64,000 nucleotides of DNA from Isoetes taiwanensis. Lineage: Eukaryota; Streptophyta; Lycopodiopsida; Isoetales; Isoetaceae. This document shows, piece by piece, positions 1 to 12,179 of this stretch; position 1 is the stretch's first letter, and every line of letters begins with the position of its first letter. A program made the translations under genes and the position numbers. A model generated the notes under the pieces. That model searched no databases, was not told where the DNA came from, and saw nothing but the letters and a program-made list of their open reading frames with translations. The stretch lies in contig JAJEKV010000056.1 of assembly GCA_021234155.1 (NCBI GenBank), positions 5,640,932 to 5,704,931 of the forward strand, given 5' to 3'.

Positions 1-480
1 TATTATGTTGCATCATGGCACTATGCTCTACATAATCTCTATTGCATAACCTTTGTCTTTGTTAAATATTCTTCCGTCGTACACGCAAGAGACCAAAAGA
101 AAAAAAGAAACAAACTTAAGTAAATGATAAATGTAACATGAAAGAACAAACTTAAGTATTTGATAAATGTAAGCAAACTCAAGTACTTGATAAATGTGAC
201 AAGTGTTTTGATACATATGAGTCATAAACCCTTGGCCTTGTTATGAGAAAGCCACAATGCATACAATAACGCAATAGCAGAGGAGAGGACTTGTCGCTCT
301 CCTCGGATCTCGAGGAGGAAGGGTTAAACCAATTCCATCCAACCTATAAAAGAAAATCATGTGAAGTGGTTAGTATGGATACTTTCCAAGTCATGTGCAA
401 AAAGAAGAGAAATTAAAGGGTTTATTGTGATGTACCCGAAAGCAAAGACTAGGCGAGGCTCCATCAATGTAATCCTTAAT
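1..480. other. AT-rich leader, no gene seen
   Basis: No convincing coding potential. There is a short imperfect repetition of a string resembling CTTAAGTATTTGATAAATGTAA around 115-200, which looks like local microduplication. Nothing else is recognised. Confidence 0.4.
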
Positions 481-487
481 AAAGAAA

Positions 488-2200
488 CTATTTGCCAACA
501 AGCGCATGGTCAAAGCCACGTGGACGCCGCGAATCGGGTTGCATCAACCTCGCTAGGCACGCCCATGTCCCGATAACGAGAGGTGTAAGCCCATCCCGTA
601 CCTCCTCAGATGCACCTCTAATCTGTAGGTAAATCCTAAACATCCTGTATATGGATCTAGCATTAGCAAACATCCATTCCACGCATTCTACAAGCAATTT
701 ATATACCTGTTCAGCTGGACAATGGTACAACGCTCACCACATTTCTCCATGCCCTGAGAATCAAAACACAACCAGGATGTTTGCACATCCTCGATGTCCC
801 CAAGGGTGGAGTAATCGCCAAGGTCTCGAGCGAGGACGTACAACCACCAATGGGAACTATCATGATACAAAGAGATGTTACCCTAAACATATAAACATGC
901 ATAGAATAAGGCATAACATTCCACTAACACTCACCCATGCACGACGGGCCAAAACACTGCTCGTAGTCTGCTCCAATCCACTGCTGGACCATATGTATCA
1001 CGGAATAAAGGATCCAAGGATGGCACACCCCCGTCGTGGGTGCCGGATCCACCACGAAAGGGGTATGCCCGCGTGTAGAATGTGGGGTCCACAAACAACA
1101 CACGCCCACGATCCTCGTCAGACAACAAGTGTCTAATAGTCCTGCATGTATGCAAAGCATGTGTCAGAGAAAAATCAAGCATTGCATACCACACAAAGAC
1201 ATGACGCTGCACTTACATGATGTAGAACCTCATGTGCGGGTCTCCCAACCAACCACCGTATGCTGCATCTAGGAACTCACTCGTCAGCTCAATAGAACCC
1301 TGTGGACATAGGCTCGACAAGATCTGAACACCCCCCCCTGGCCGGCCTCTCTCAAGCACAACATGGTACAAAAAACCATGTGCCTGCCACTCGTATGCTG
1401 TGGCAATCTCCCTCGCAATCCTCCAGAACCAAGGTCGAGGCCTAAAGCCAGTGTCTAGCCTCAACCAGAGGGGGGCCCGAGCTTCTCGCCCCCGCTCCGA
1501 AGCCCATCCTCTCAAAGGGACAAAGACCTGTGCTAGATAGAAAGTCCCGCGCACGTTCTGGTACATAATGCCATGACCGCCTGCGGTCCTATCAAATGTC
1601 CATGCCTCATGACTGATCTCTGCCCAATCCTGCTTGATGGGGCATAAGGCGTGTTTTAAGCCCATGTCTCTCCATGTGAGCCTCCACACTAATGGGGTCC
1701 ACTGCCACTGTCTCCTGGACACCTCTGACCTCTGCCTCTACATCCTGACCAGGCCTACCTCTGTCCCTGCCTCTGCCTCTGCCCGGTGGCCTACCTCTAC
1801 CTCTACCTCTGCCTCTACCTCTGCCTCTCAATGCCCTCCCACTCTGCCACTACCGATGCAGTGGACTCTAGTCAGTAAAAGCGTGCCTCCCGCCGGGATA
1901 CTAGATACTCCTTACGCACATCTGTCGACCACCAGGCGGCTCCTCTCCCTCTCTCTCTCACGTGCCGCCTCGTCCTCCTCGTCCCTCGGACGCACTCTAC
2001 GTGCACCACGTGGCCGAGCCACCCATGGTACCTCCCCATGCTGCCTCTCGTGGTGCTTCTTCGCCGCATCCATACCTAGACCCCCCACCACAGGTCTCCC
2101 CGGCGTATGTATTGCAACCCTCGTGCTCACAAAACCATCTATCCTGGGACCTTGTAGGAGTCCCAGGGATGGTGATCAATGCTCGACGTATTCTTCAATA
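488..2200 (-). pseudogene. Ulp1-like (C48) cysteine peptidase gene, decayed
   Basis: Several minus-strand coding blocks join with plausible splice sites. A GRGRGR-rich stretch (about 1831-1740) is followed by a W/R-rich block ending at 1217 (donor GTAAGT). The next exon is about 1141-935 (acceptor ..GCAG, donor GTGAGT), with LLSDEDRGRVLFVDP and VDWSRLRAVFWPVV. A block at about 882-690 carries SSHWWLYVLARDL and WLCFDSQGM. In Ulp1/SENP peptidases the catalytic His lies in an H-W pair and the catalytic Asp follows a hydrophobic run; SSHWW and LCFDS fit. The downstream D-C-G cysteine motif was not found. Phase breaks between the last two blocks and near 1640 suggest decay. Ulp1-like genes are common passengers or products of plant transposons, so this may be transposon-derived. 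The 5' end is unclear; basic and Cys-containing segments extend to about 2200. Confidence 0.45.
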
Positions 2201-2239
2201 CCCATGGAGCTCGTCCCTAAAGAATTCTAAATTCTAAGT

Positions 2240-4850
2240 TCACACAACTCTAAAGCAATAGACAAAAAAAAAATTAAGTTTTCTCTACGTACGAGATGCA
2301 TATTACGTTTCCTCTACGTACTAATGGAAGTAAGAGAACAACGGATAAGCTCATACTAAGGGACCAACCTAAACTTATACTACGAATCCAAAACTAACCT
2401 AAGCTTATACTAAAAACCTAGGCTTATACGAGGGACTAACCCGTCAGGCGCGAATGTCCTAATCGGCTGTGGAACTGGTGGCGCGCCCACTGCATCCTGG
2501 CCTGCCTCTAATCCTGCCATATCTGTATGAATAGATTACAAAAGAACCATAAGCAGGTAATTTATTTGAAATACTTGAGAAAGACTGTTATTACAAAGAA
2601 AACCCTAAACCCTAGCAAATTTTAAGCACTATGACAACATACAAGAACTTCCAATCAGACAAATCATAATTGTAAATGAGATTTGCTAGTTCACATTTAG
2701 TTTATGACTGTGCGCTAAGATCGTTCAAGGTAGCATCTATTTAAGTGGATATAGAAGGCTCGTTTCCATGCCCTTTTTGGATGCTTCTAAGCTTAATATG
2801 TTCAGCCCTTTTTTATATCGCTAGAGAACACCATGAAGCTTTTCTTATTGCCATGACTATTTACATGATGAAAAGAAATAGAGATGCAATAAAATTGCGC
2901 TTGGAGTGCTTTTGCATTAATATATAAACTTGTTACATGTAAAGTTTTGGGTTTGATCGCTCCAAAACCCAAGTGTTTCTAATATTTTTTTAATGGAAAT
3001 AAAAACTTCGCCAAGGATTGATGATCTCGCCCAATTGATAAATGCTCCCACCTTCAAGCATTCAAGATGAAAAGGATTCAAAATTTATTCGTTGGGATTA
3101 AGCTAATCTTGAAGGAAGTAGATGCAATTGTTTATCTCCTAATTGCATCCAAAAATAGCTATAATGGACGAGATGGAGAAATTTGTCTAACCTGGAAGTT
3201 TTGTGCTCCAAGCTGCAGCTCAAAGACACGCCCTCGTAAGATTTTAAGCCGCCCTCCTCTGCACTTTTTGTGCCAACATCAAACTTTAAAAAGACATTAT
3301 ATATCAAATCTGCCTCTCCCAAATATCAAACTTAAAACAAACATTACCGGCGCTTCTTCCGATATGAATAGGCGTATAATCGGGCGCTTCTTCGATATGA
3401 ATAGGCTTGCCCGTTCCGGTTGGATTAAATCACGTGAATCCGGCAAAGATCACCCGGTTCGGTTGGATTTGATCATAGGAATCCGGCAGCACAGTCTTCA
3501 CCCAGTTTCGGCAGCATGCTTAGCATTTTCGGCAGTATCTAATGACACAAGTCATCATTAGGTTGCCACCGTCATCATCTGCTACAGGCCAGCCAAAAGC
3601 CTAAGTATTAAACCTTAGGCGGTTTCTGCTGTGGTAATTCGATCCTTTGGCTATGGCATAGATTATAACCCTTCCCAACCCTTCCCAAGCACTTCCCTGT
3701 AATTGACTGTAATTGAGTATCTTCTGGCCAGAAAAAGCCAGAGCAACTTGAGCCCATAGTCTGCACCATAGTCTGCAGCAGCATGAAATTGAATCGGCCC
3801 TCCAGAGCAATCCGGTTATGCCTACAATAAAAACTGTTGCTCTTCTTCAGGCATTCCATTGGCCCCCATTCTGTAACAAATTACACGATCAAATCTGTAT
3901 GCAGAACGAAAAGAAGGGTCCCCGTGTTGGCTGATTCAATGGGCAGAAGCGTATTTATAGTTTACCTTGAGCTTCGCCATGTTGGCTCTTCGGATTCGGG
4001 AAAATGGGAAATAAGCTCTTGATTAACAGATAGCAAATCCGGTATGATGCACAGCAATCCGGCACTTGTCAATTAAAAAACTTGAGTTAATAAAACTTTT
4101 TTTCTGATCTGTCTGTGTGCCGCTTCATTTGATCCGATCTCACCTTTTATACTATGATCCAAAGATTTCTGCTATAAATGCACCTGGCCTATTACCAAGC
4201 ACTGGATTGATGACCAGTGTATTAATCCACACCCCAACAACCGATACCACAATTTTTTCCATTTTAATACATACCCAACTACCGCATCCACCAAATTTGA
4301 GGGTTCTGTGCCGGATTTAAGCTCAAGAACCCTAAAACAGAAGAAAAAATTTACCATTTGTTTAATTTCGGGGCTTTTTGAAGCTGTCTGCAAATCCGGT
4401 GACGATTTTGTTGGCTCTCAAGAGTTGGAATTAAGCTCCCACGCGTGTTTTTTTGCTTGATAAGCTTATAATGGTTTCACGATTCTGAAGCATACAGACA
4501 GACCCAACACTTTTAGATAATTACAGGGAATCATCAAGTAAGATCAGAAGACTTTTGTGATTGAATCCGAAGTAGGAAGTAGAAAATTTCTTACCTTTTC
4601 AAGCCAACGAGTGGATTGATGCTACTAAACTTGTGGATTTCTTGAATTACTGAAACGCTTCCGTGAATCCTTTTTCCTTGAATCGCCACTGAAACACTTC
4701 CTTGAATCCTTACAACTGAAACCCTTCCTTGAATCTTCAATCGCCAATTTCAGAAGGAAAATCGCCGAAGAAAAAAATCCTAAAGCTTCTTCAAAAATAG
4801 ACGCGCAAATTTAATTCTAGTCATTAATTTTGACGGTGGATATCTTCACC
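2240..4850. other. no recognised gene
   Basis: I see no conserved protein. An open frame of 164 codons at 3067-3561 (+) has no recognisable motif, and neighbouring frames are equally open. Repeated strings around AATCCGGC and CGCTTCTTC.GATATGAATAGG occur at 3350-4420, so this may be decayed repeat DNA. Confidence 0.4.
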
Positions 4851-4859
4851 CAAAAAATC

Positions 4860-4936
4860 CTACTTTCTCTGGAAACCCTTCCGGGTTTCATGGAAATCCG
4901 GAAGGGTTTCCATATAGAACCCCGGAAGGGTTTCCA
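4860..4936. repeat. palindromic GGAAACCCTTCCGG cluster
   Basis: Alternating copies of GGAAACCCTTCCGGG and its reverse complement lie in under 80 bases, giving a strong hairpin. This is a sequence variant of the GGAAACCTCCCC palindromes at 15.6 and 17.3-17.6 kb. Confidence 0.7.
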
Positions 4937-4939
4937 CTA

Positions 4940-5928
4940 ATTTATTTAATAACCCCAATCGGGGGGAGATAGTGTGAGCGTCTCCACCTCCCATGGAGAG
5001 AATTAAGTGTTCGGGTCCAAGCCTCTTATCAATTCTACTTGCTTTCTCGATTAGATAGGTTGGTTAGTTTTCAAAATAGAAAAAATAAAAATAATGGGTG
5101 AGTTTGGTAGGGACTTGGTCATCTCCACCTCAATAATGGAGAGGACGCTGTATTTGGTTCTAAGCCCCTTGGCACTTCAAATTGACCATTGATTTCTATT
5201 GCCCTCATATTATTTCACATATAGGTAAAGCCCTCTTACATAAATAGGTAACATTTTAGATAATTGTTGACCCCTTATAATAGTTTTAAGGCCCTCAACA
5301 TAAATAAATAATGCCCCACTCTTCTTTAGACATCTTTTTCTTATATATTTAGCTATACATCTGTTCCTCTTTATTTTCATGAGCTCCCAATGGTTCCCCA
5401 CCGAAAAACCCATATTTATGAATAATTTTCCCCCCCCCAACAAAAAACTTGTAAAAACTATTTGCAAACATAATCTAACCTTTTTCTGTGTATGCACGTG
5501 TTTGTTGTTTAACTAGGAAAGCTCTTTGAAATATTTGAACGTAGTTCATGCAATAGATCTGAGAGTTGCTGCAATAGATCTGTTACTGCTAGATATTCTA
5601 AATGAGGCGTGCCTTGGACTACCTCAGGAGTTGGATCCGTCAATCCTATGGCCCAGAGCATTCTAAACGAGGCATGCCCTAGACTACCTTAGGTGTCGTG
5701 TCCGTCGATCCTACAACCCAGAGCGTATGTTAAGACCTCTTGTTTCGATTATGGTTATTTATGATTGAGAATGTCTATGATTTTAAAATATGAAATACAT
5801 GTGCTCCTAAGGTTTTAGAGTATGAAATATGGGGACTCTAGTCTCTATCAAAATTATTCAATGTTCTAATAAGTATGCTTTGATAAATACAACCAGCCAG
5901 CTAATGTGATTATATTTCTATTGGATGC
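4940..5928. other. no recognised gene
   Basis: Nothing coding is recognised. Two imperfect copies of a string resembling TCTAAA(T/C)GAGGCRTGCC..GACTACCT lie at about 5598-5630 and 5660-5695, so the region is probably old repeat sequence. It ends in the poly-T that opens the first copy of a 3.3-kb direct repeat. Confidence 0.35.
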
Positions 5929-6457
5929 TTTTTTTTTTTTTTATTATTATTATTTGGAATAATGTGGAATGCAAATGATGTGGTGTAAAGACAAATGAGG
6001 CATAAGTATGATTGTCTATAGACCATGACATGTAGCCATAAGCCATGATGGTGATTGCAGAAATTTAAACCTGATTGCAATGGCAGAGCAAAATGCATAT
6101 GCATGAAACAGGGATATATTTCCAAGGAAAATGACATGTGGCATGTATGCATGTCGGATGTAAGGTTCAAGTGGCTTGTATAAGGTTGCTTAAATGTTAG
6201 GCTTTTGACTAACTATGGCGTACATGAGTCATGTAAAAATATGATGGGCTACAGGGCATGAGAGATTGCAGAAATTGGAACTTGACTGCAAGCACAAAGG
6301 TGCCAAAAGTTTGGCATACTAGGAAAAGGATAACTCGAGGCATAATGGTTACAATGGTTGGACATAAGGCCATAGTTGGAGTGCATGCGAGAATCGCAAT
6401 AAGAATTTCCTACAGTACTGACCATATGAGCAAAGTTAGCAAGCACTGACCATATGA

Positions 6458-6532
6458 ATAGAATAGAATAGTTTTTTTAACGTCCACGGAGACCAATAGG
6501 TCATGGGACCCATACAATCATTACTCATATGA
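6458..6532. repeat. 75-bp insert with CATATGA direct repeats
   Basis: This stretch is absent from the paralogous position in copy 2 (around 10251). It is flanked by CATATGA on both sides, as expected for a target-site duplication. It begins ATAGAATAGAATAG and includes CGTCCACGGAGACC, which reappears inverted at 6961-7000. Confidence 0.65.
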
Positions 6533-6960
6533 GTAAAGTTAGCAGAATATTATGAGGCAGATATGCATGGTAAAATATGGGCACTGGTTGCAAAGTGATG
6601 CAAAGGGGATTTTCCAGAATTTCAAGGGTGGCCTCAAAGGTGTGTTGACATGGCACTTGGTTAACATAAAGTGTGAAAAATAAAGGATAAAGGATGAGCC
6701 AATAATTATCAAAGGATGATGGCAAAATACGGAGCCAACATGGCATGACAGATGACTTATTTAGGGCAAAAACGTGGCAAATGTTTATGTTGTGTGAAAG
6801 AATGGAGTATGGTTAAAAACATGGTTGTATAGTTGCATATAATATTGCAAAAATTGTTTATGAAGAAGATGATATGGTCTAAAATTGATACATGGATGGT
6901 CTTGAGGGCATCGCTAAGAAATGAAATTCAAATTGTTGAGCCTCTAGTTGGTATTTCCTT

Positions 6961-7000
6961 GGTCTCCGTGGACGATAAAATCATATTCTATTCTATTCTT
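6961..7000. repeat. 40-bp insert, inverted partner of 6458-6532
   Basis: GGTCTCCGTGGACG followed by TATTCTATTCTATTC is the reverse complement of the start of the insert at 6458. It is likewise missing from copy 2 (around 11620). Confidence 0.65.
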
Positions 7001-7589
7001 TAATGGGATTTAATAGGCTTGCAAAGGTGAAAAATAACCCGAAATACCATGCTTATATGATGTTTCTAACCCTAAAGTTTGCATGAGTTTCTTTACTGAA
7101 TTGGCAAGAACGGTGATGCCCATGGACTACGGCAGATTTGCAGGTTGTCTATCTGCTACCTGCTGGGTTTTTCTGTCTCAGCCGGAAAAGATTTAAACAG
7201 GTTTCACAAGAAAAAGCGGTATCCGCTAAGAGGAACGATGGCAGTCAATTCCACAGAACTGTGGTAGCCCCTGAAGCAAATGCGGATCCAACTCTGACGA
7301 TTCCAACTCTGACATAGCTTCACAAGGCATTGGCTCTTCAAATCAAGCTCACCAGGTCTGGAAGCTTTACAGTATTTTATTTCTTAAAATTCTTTGAATG
7401 CTCTCTGAATAGAGATAAAGACATATACAGGTTGATGCTTAGTAACGATTTTTGCCTTGTATTAAGTATAGACTAATTAGAAGGATGATTCTATCTTAAT
7501 ATGGCTAGAACTTGTAGATCTACAAAGCAGATGTATAAATCTCATTGTTCACTGGAAATGTGAGCATACATCTCATTATTCACTGGAAA

Positions 7590-7706
7590 TGTGAGCATAC
7601 TTGGCTATTTTGAGGATTAAGTTATACCTGGTTGGATAGCAAGGCAGTGTGAGCATACTTGGCTATTTTGAGGATTATGTTATACCTGGTTGGATAGCAA
7701 GGCATC
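7590..7706 (+). repeat. 58-bp tandem duplication inside the unit
   Basis: The string beginning GTGAGCATACTTGGC and ending GATAGCAAGGCA occurs twice in tandem. The same doublet is present in copy 2 (about 12557-12672), so it predates the 3.3-kb duplication. Confidence 0.75.
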
Positions 7707-9213
7707 CTAAAGTTCAGATCTACAAATTCTGATTTGTCTTGAATTTTTGTCTCAATAAATATTGAATAATGATGAACTCTAGATATGAATGTTTTACTAA
7801 TCCAAGCAGAGGTTGAACAGAAGAAGAAGGTAATTAATGAGATAACAGATTGCTACAGTGAGATGCACTGACATCAAAGGCGTGTTGCACTAAATAATGA
7901 AGGATTAGTATAGGTTGCATTTTGTGAGAACTTTCAAGGCTGTTAAGTTATGACTGCATTTCATTGTTCTGACCATAAGAAAGTCAGTGTGCTTTAAAAA
8001 TTAAGAGAATTTGTTGTGTCATTCAATAGATCTAAGGATATGCTTCTTGGGGTGATGCATGGATCAAAGCTAATAGCCACTGATCTCTGGTTTCTGGTTA
8101 CCTATTTATTACTCGTGAACAAAGGTGAGATGTTCTAACAGAAGTTTGAAAGAGTGTTTACTTGGAAAGAACTACAAAGGCACAAAAATCGCTGCCATCG
8201 CCAGTAAATAACAGCAGCTTGACATGCATTCTTCAGGTCGGTGGCATGTAGACAAACCCTTATACAGATGACTTGAGAAGTTGCTTCGATATGGTGCCTC
8301 GTACAAGTCTTATGAGGTTTCTGTGATGAATAGGATGGCTGAGGCTATACCCATAGTAATACGATTGACAAACCCCTTTGGGCAAGTAGACGTGATGTTA
8401 TATAGATGGTCCACATGCAGACTTAACCATATGTTACAATAGAATCTTGTCAACATATTTCATGTTTTTGAGAATGTATTATATCTGCATAGGCTGCTGC
8501 AGGGCAAAACTTTAGGACGGACCTTGCCGAGAAGGATGTTCATGACTGGAACAAATTGCCTAAGAGGATGTTCATCGTGATCTTTTAATTTAACTTCTTA
8601 GCATGTATGCTAATTTAATGAATCCTTATCTTTTAGGGCAGAGTACTTTACACACTCTCTGCTTGATAAATTGTCCGTCTATTGTGTTTGTGTTAACATA
8701 CAAGGTGAAGGGCGATAAGCCCAAGGAATCTGTAGCTTACCTGCTAGTGACTTAGGCTCTTACCCTTCTTAGGCTAACTGTCCTCTGGTTTCACTGCAGG
8801 TAACGGGATTTCTTACTGCTGTGTATGTTTCCCATTCATTCAAGTTGGAGAAGCTACATGACATGATGACTTTGAGGTCACATTTTTGACAAGGCTCTTG
8901 AGCTGTTGATTTGAAAGACAAAGGAAATTCTAAACTTCATTTTCAATCTTTATGTCGTTTTTTAGTCAATGTTGAATTCGTTTAAGGGTTAATATGATGT
9001 ATTGAACAAGAACATTAATTGAATTGACAAAGAGGAAATGATTATTTCTGAAGAGAATCTGGTAATTTCTTTTGGTAAATGTTTAACCATTTTTAAGGCT
9101 TAAGTCAAAATTTACACCTGTTTCGTCTTAAGGCTGCATGTTGGCTAGAAGTGGTCTTTGCAAAAGTCCATGGAAGGTAAAAGTCTGTTGAACAGATTTT
9201 GAAAGGTTTTTTT

Positions 9214-9748
9214 CCTTTAACTCAGTTCTCTAGTTATACTAGGGACCTTAAAATGGTTAAAATTCAGGTGTAGATAATTTTATACTAATACCTTTTGGAT
9301 ATTTATGGGAATTGGCATAGGCTGAAAAAGGTGACTATAATGCTCTTTACCAAATTCGGACGATTACTCTCTTAAGGCTGCCACTAAGGACGAGTATGAG
9401 GTCAATAATCACATGTGCAAGAATGACAACAGATGTTCCCTCTTGGCCTGCATCAGAAAAGAAAATCGATTCAGAAATGAAGGTAACATGACATTTGTTG
9501 TTATGCCAATAGAACTTAACATGAAAGCTGAATTAGAAACTGTTCGGCTGTTGTAAACTAGTCTTTTGGCATTGGCCCTGACTAGAGCTGCCATTTGGCT
9601 TTTCTAAATAGAAATAAATACTTGCAACAAATGCAATAAAAGTTAATTAGGCAATATAGGTAGGGTAGGGCTTTGGCAACAAGGTACTCTCCTTGTTGCT
9701 AGCTATATTTATTACTTTGGCCCACCCTGACCTACGGTAGGAGGCAGG
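9214..9748. other. spacer between the two 3.3-kb repeats
   Basis: Single-copy in this window. No gene recognised. It ends in the poly-T that opens copy 2. Confidence 0.5.
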
Positions 9749-10600
9749 TTTTTTTTATTATTGGGAATAATGTGGAATGCAAATGATGTGGTGTAAAGAC
9801 AAATGAGGCATAAGTATGATTGTCTATAGACCATGACATGTACATAAGCCATGATGGTGATTGCAGAAATTTAAACCTGATTGCAATGGCAAAGCAAAAT
9901 GCATATGCATGAAACAGGGATATATTTCCAAGGAAAATGACATGTGGCATGTATGCATGTCGGATGTAAGGTTCAAGTGGCTTGTATAAGGTTGCTTAAA
10001 TGTTAGGCTTTTGACTAACTATGGCGTACATGAGTCATGTAAAAATATGATGGGCTACATGGCATGAGAGATTGCAGAAATTGGAACTTGACTGCAAGCA
10101 CAAAGGTGCCAAAAGTTTGGCATACTAGGAAAAGGATAACTCGAGGCATAATGGTTACAATGGTTGGACATAAGGCCATAGTTGGAGTGCATACGAGAAT
10201 CGCAATAAGAATATCCTACAGTATGAGCAAAGTTAGCAAGCACTGACCATATGAGTAAAGTTAGCAGAATATTATGAGGCAGATATGCATGGTAAAATAT
10301 GGGCACTGGTTGCAAAGTGATGCAAAGGGGATTTTCCAGAATTTCAAGGGTGGTCTCAAACGTGTGTTGACATGGCACTTGGTTAATATAAAGTGTGAAA
10401 AATAAAGGATAAAGGATGAGCCAATAATTATCAAAGGATGATGGCAAAATACGGAGCCAACATGGCATGACAAATGACTTATTTAGGGCAAAAACGTGGC
10501 AAATGTTTATGTTGTGTGAAAGAATGGAGTATGGTTAAAAACATGGTTGTATAGTTGCATATAATATTGCAAAAATTGTTTATGAAGAAGATGATATGGT

Positions 10601-11537
10601 GTAGATAGATCGCCGAGGGCGTTACGAAAAATTTGAGGGCCAATGAAAATGCCGAGGGTAGTGCCAAATGACGCCCGAGGCATTTTCATTGGCCCGAAAA
10701 TTTTTTCCAGGTAACGTCCGAGGGCGGGATCGTTATCGCCTTTAACGCCTTATCGAGGGTTTGCTCGGGGGCGGATCCGGATCTTAGAAGAAGAAAGCGA
10801 GTTGCCCGGATCCAGTTTTTAGAAGAGGAAGGCGGATTCTTAAAGCGAGACGGGATCTTAGAAATGAAAAAAGGCGGATCAAAAGTTCGAGGGTTTGCCA
10901 AAGGCGAGAAGTAGAGGCCAGGAGCCGCGGAATGGAAAGCAAAAAGCGCGAAGTTTTTCTTGGCTTGGCTATGGCGGTAGTTTTTTTTTTGGCAGGAGGT
11001 GGCTATGGCGGTTCAGGCGAAGCTAGAGCAGAGTTTTTTTTGGATTCTTGAGCTCTAGTTTTTGAACTCAAGCTTTGAGCTCTAGCTTTTGGGCTCAAGC
11101 TTTTAGCCTATTTTTAAGCATCACGAAACTCTGTCTCAAAAACTCTGTTGGCATCCGCGTGTACTCTGTTGGTATCACGAAACTACGTTTCTCAGTGAAG
11201 CATGAAGCACAATGAAGCGTTGTTCGGCGAGCTCGGTGGGAGCACAATGAAGTCCAGCAAAGCCCCATTACCTCTCAAATCGAAATCTCTGAAACGGGGG
11301 TCCAAAATCTTTGAAAACGTAATGCGGTTGCTAAATGTCCTTCATGCTCGTAATTCTTGAAGCGGATAAGAAGCCAAATCGGAAATCCCTAGGGTGTTAT
11401 CGCGGTTTTCCAACGATTATCCTAGGGTGTTATAAGGGATCTCCATAAATTTCCAATCGCAGGCATGTTACTAGGCGGGTAAAAATGACAAACCAACGTT
11501 CAGATTAAATCGAGCACAGAAACTGAAACCGGTCTAA
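10601..11537. mobile_element. 937-bp insertion of unknown class
   Basis: It interrupts a string that is continuous in copy 1 (around 6886). GGT precedes it and is repeated after it (11538-11540), consistent with a 3-bp target duplication. No terminal inverted repeats are evident. It is more GC-rich than its surroundings, opens with a strong hairpin, and contains a stretch of repeated GAGCTC/AAGCTT strings at 11045-11105. No protein is recognised. Confidence 0.6.
10621..10715. repeat. long hairpin in the 937-bp insertion
   Basis: The arms GTTACGAAAAATTTGAGGGC (starting 10621) and a complementary stretch ending GGTAAC (10715) pair over about 33-37 positions with few mismatches. The loop is about 25 bases and contains GCCGAGGG-type strings. 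Confidence 0.75.
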
Positions 11538-11788
11538 GGTCTAAAATTGATACATGGATGGTCTTGAGGGCATCGCTAAGAAATGAAATTCAAATTGTTG
11601 AGCCTCTAGTTGGTATTTCCTTTAATGGGATTTAATAGGCTTGCAAAGGTGAAAAATAACCCGAAATACCATGCTTATATGATGTTTCTAACCCTAAAGT
11701 TTTGCATGAGTTTCTTTCTTGATGCCCATGGACTACGGCAAGATTTGGTGTGTTGTCTATCCGCTACCCCGCCGGCAAAAAAGATTTA

Positions 11789-12179
11789 GGGTGATTTTCC
11801 ACTAGAGTGGTGTCTCATATTTTAGGCTTTTCTATTGGGCCACATAAGCAAATAAGAAAGAAATGATTTTCTACTTTTAAAAATAAGACACGTCCCCATT
11901 TAGGTTTGGATAGGTTCTGGTTCCTCCTTTTTAAGGAATGGAGTTTTTTTATACCGGGGATTTCCCAGGTATAAAATAAGACAAAGGTCACATTAAAAAA
12001 TATCATTAAAATAAGACATGTCTTAGGGTTTTCCACTAGAATTTTGATGGTGTTTTATTTTATGACACCTTATAGTGGAAAAACAACTTTAAGTTTATGT
12101 GTCCTATTTTTTGATTTGGAGTCATAAAGGGTGTCATATCTCAATGTGAGCTCGTTTTATGACTAGAGAAAATCACCCC
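11789..12179. mobile_element. 391-bp TIR element with TA target duplication
   Basis: It begins GGGTGATTTTCCACTAG and ends in the inverted form CTAGAGAAAATCACCCC. It is flanked by TA on each side, and the equivalent site in copy 1 has a single TA. A 2-bp TA duplication with short TIRs is the hallmark of Tc1/mariner (Stowaway-type) MITEs. Internal GGTTTTCCACTAGA-like strings echo the terminus. No transposase is encoded. Confidence 0.8.

Larger units (their letters stand above)
5929..9213 (+). repeat. 3.3-kb direct repeat, copy 1
   Basis: From a poly-T tract at 5929 to GAAAGGTTTTTTT at about 9213 the sequence is repeated at 9749-14184 with very high similarity, in long identical runs. No conserved gene is recognised inside. 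One short open stretch (about 8277-8405) reads like protein but matches nothing I know. Copy 1 lacks two large insertions that copy 2 has (937 bp and 391 bp), and carries two small inserts of its own (6458-6532 and 6961-7000). Both copies begin and end in poly-T, so either a tandem segmental duplication or two insertions of one repeat family is possible. Confidence 0.85.

Noticed and set aside
1634-2230. 198-codon plus-strand Pro/Ser/Thr-rich open frame
   Set aside because: It is antisense to a GRGRGR/acidic coding stretch with better splice-consistent frames; composition reflects the low-complexity CCTCTACCTCTG repeat.
3067-3561. 164-codon open frame
   Set aside because: No motif, biased composition, and other frames of similar length around it.
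8277-8405. Possible Alba-like or other conserved protein in the 3.3-kb repeat
   Set aside because: A frame with RYGASYKSYEVSVMNRMAEA looks protein-like but does not match the Alba consensus or any family I can name.
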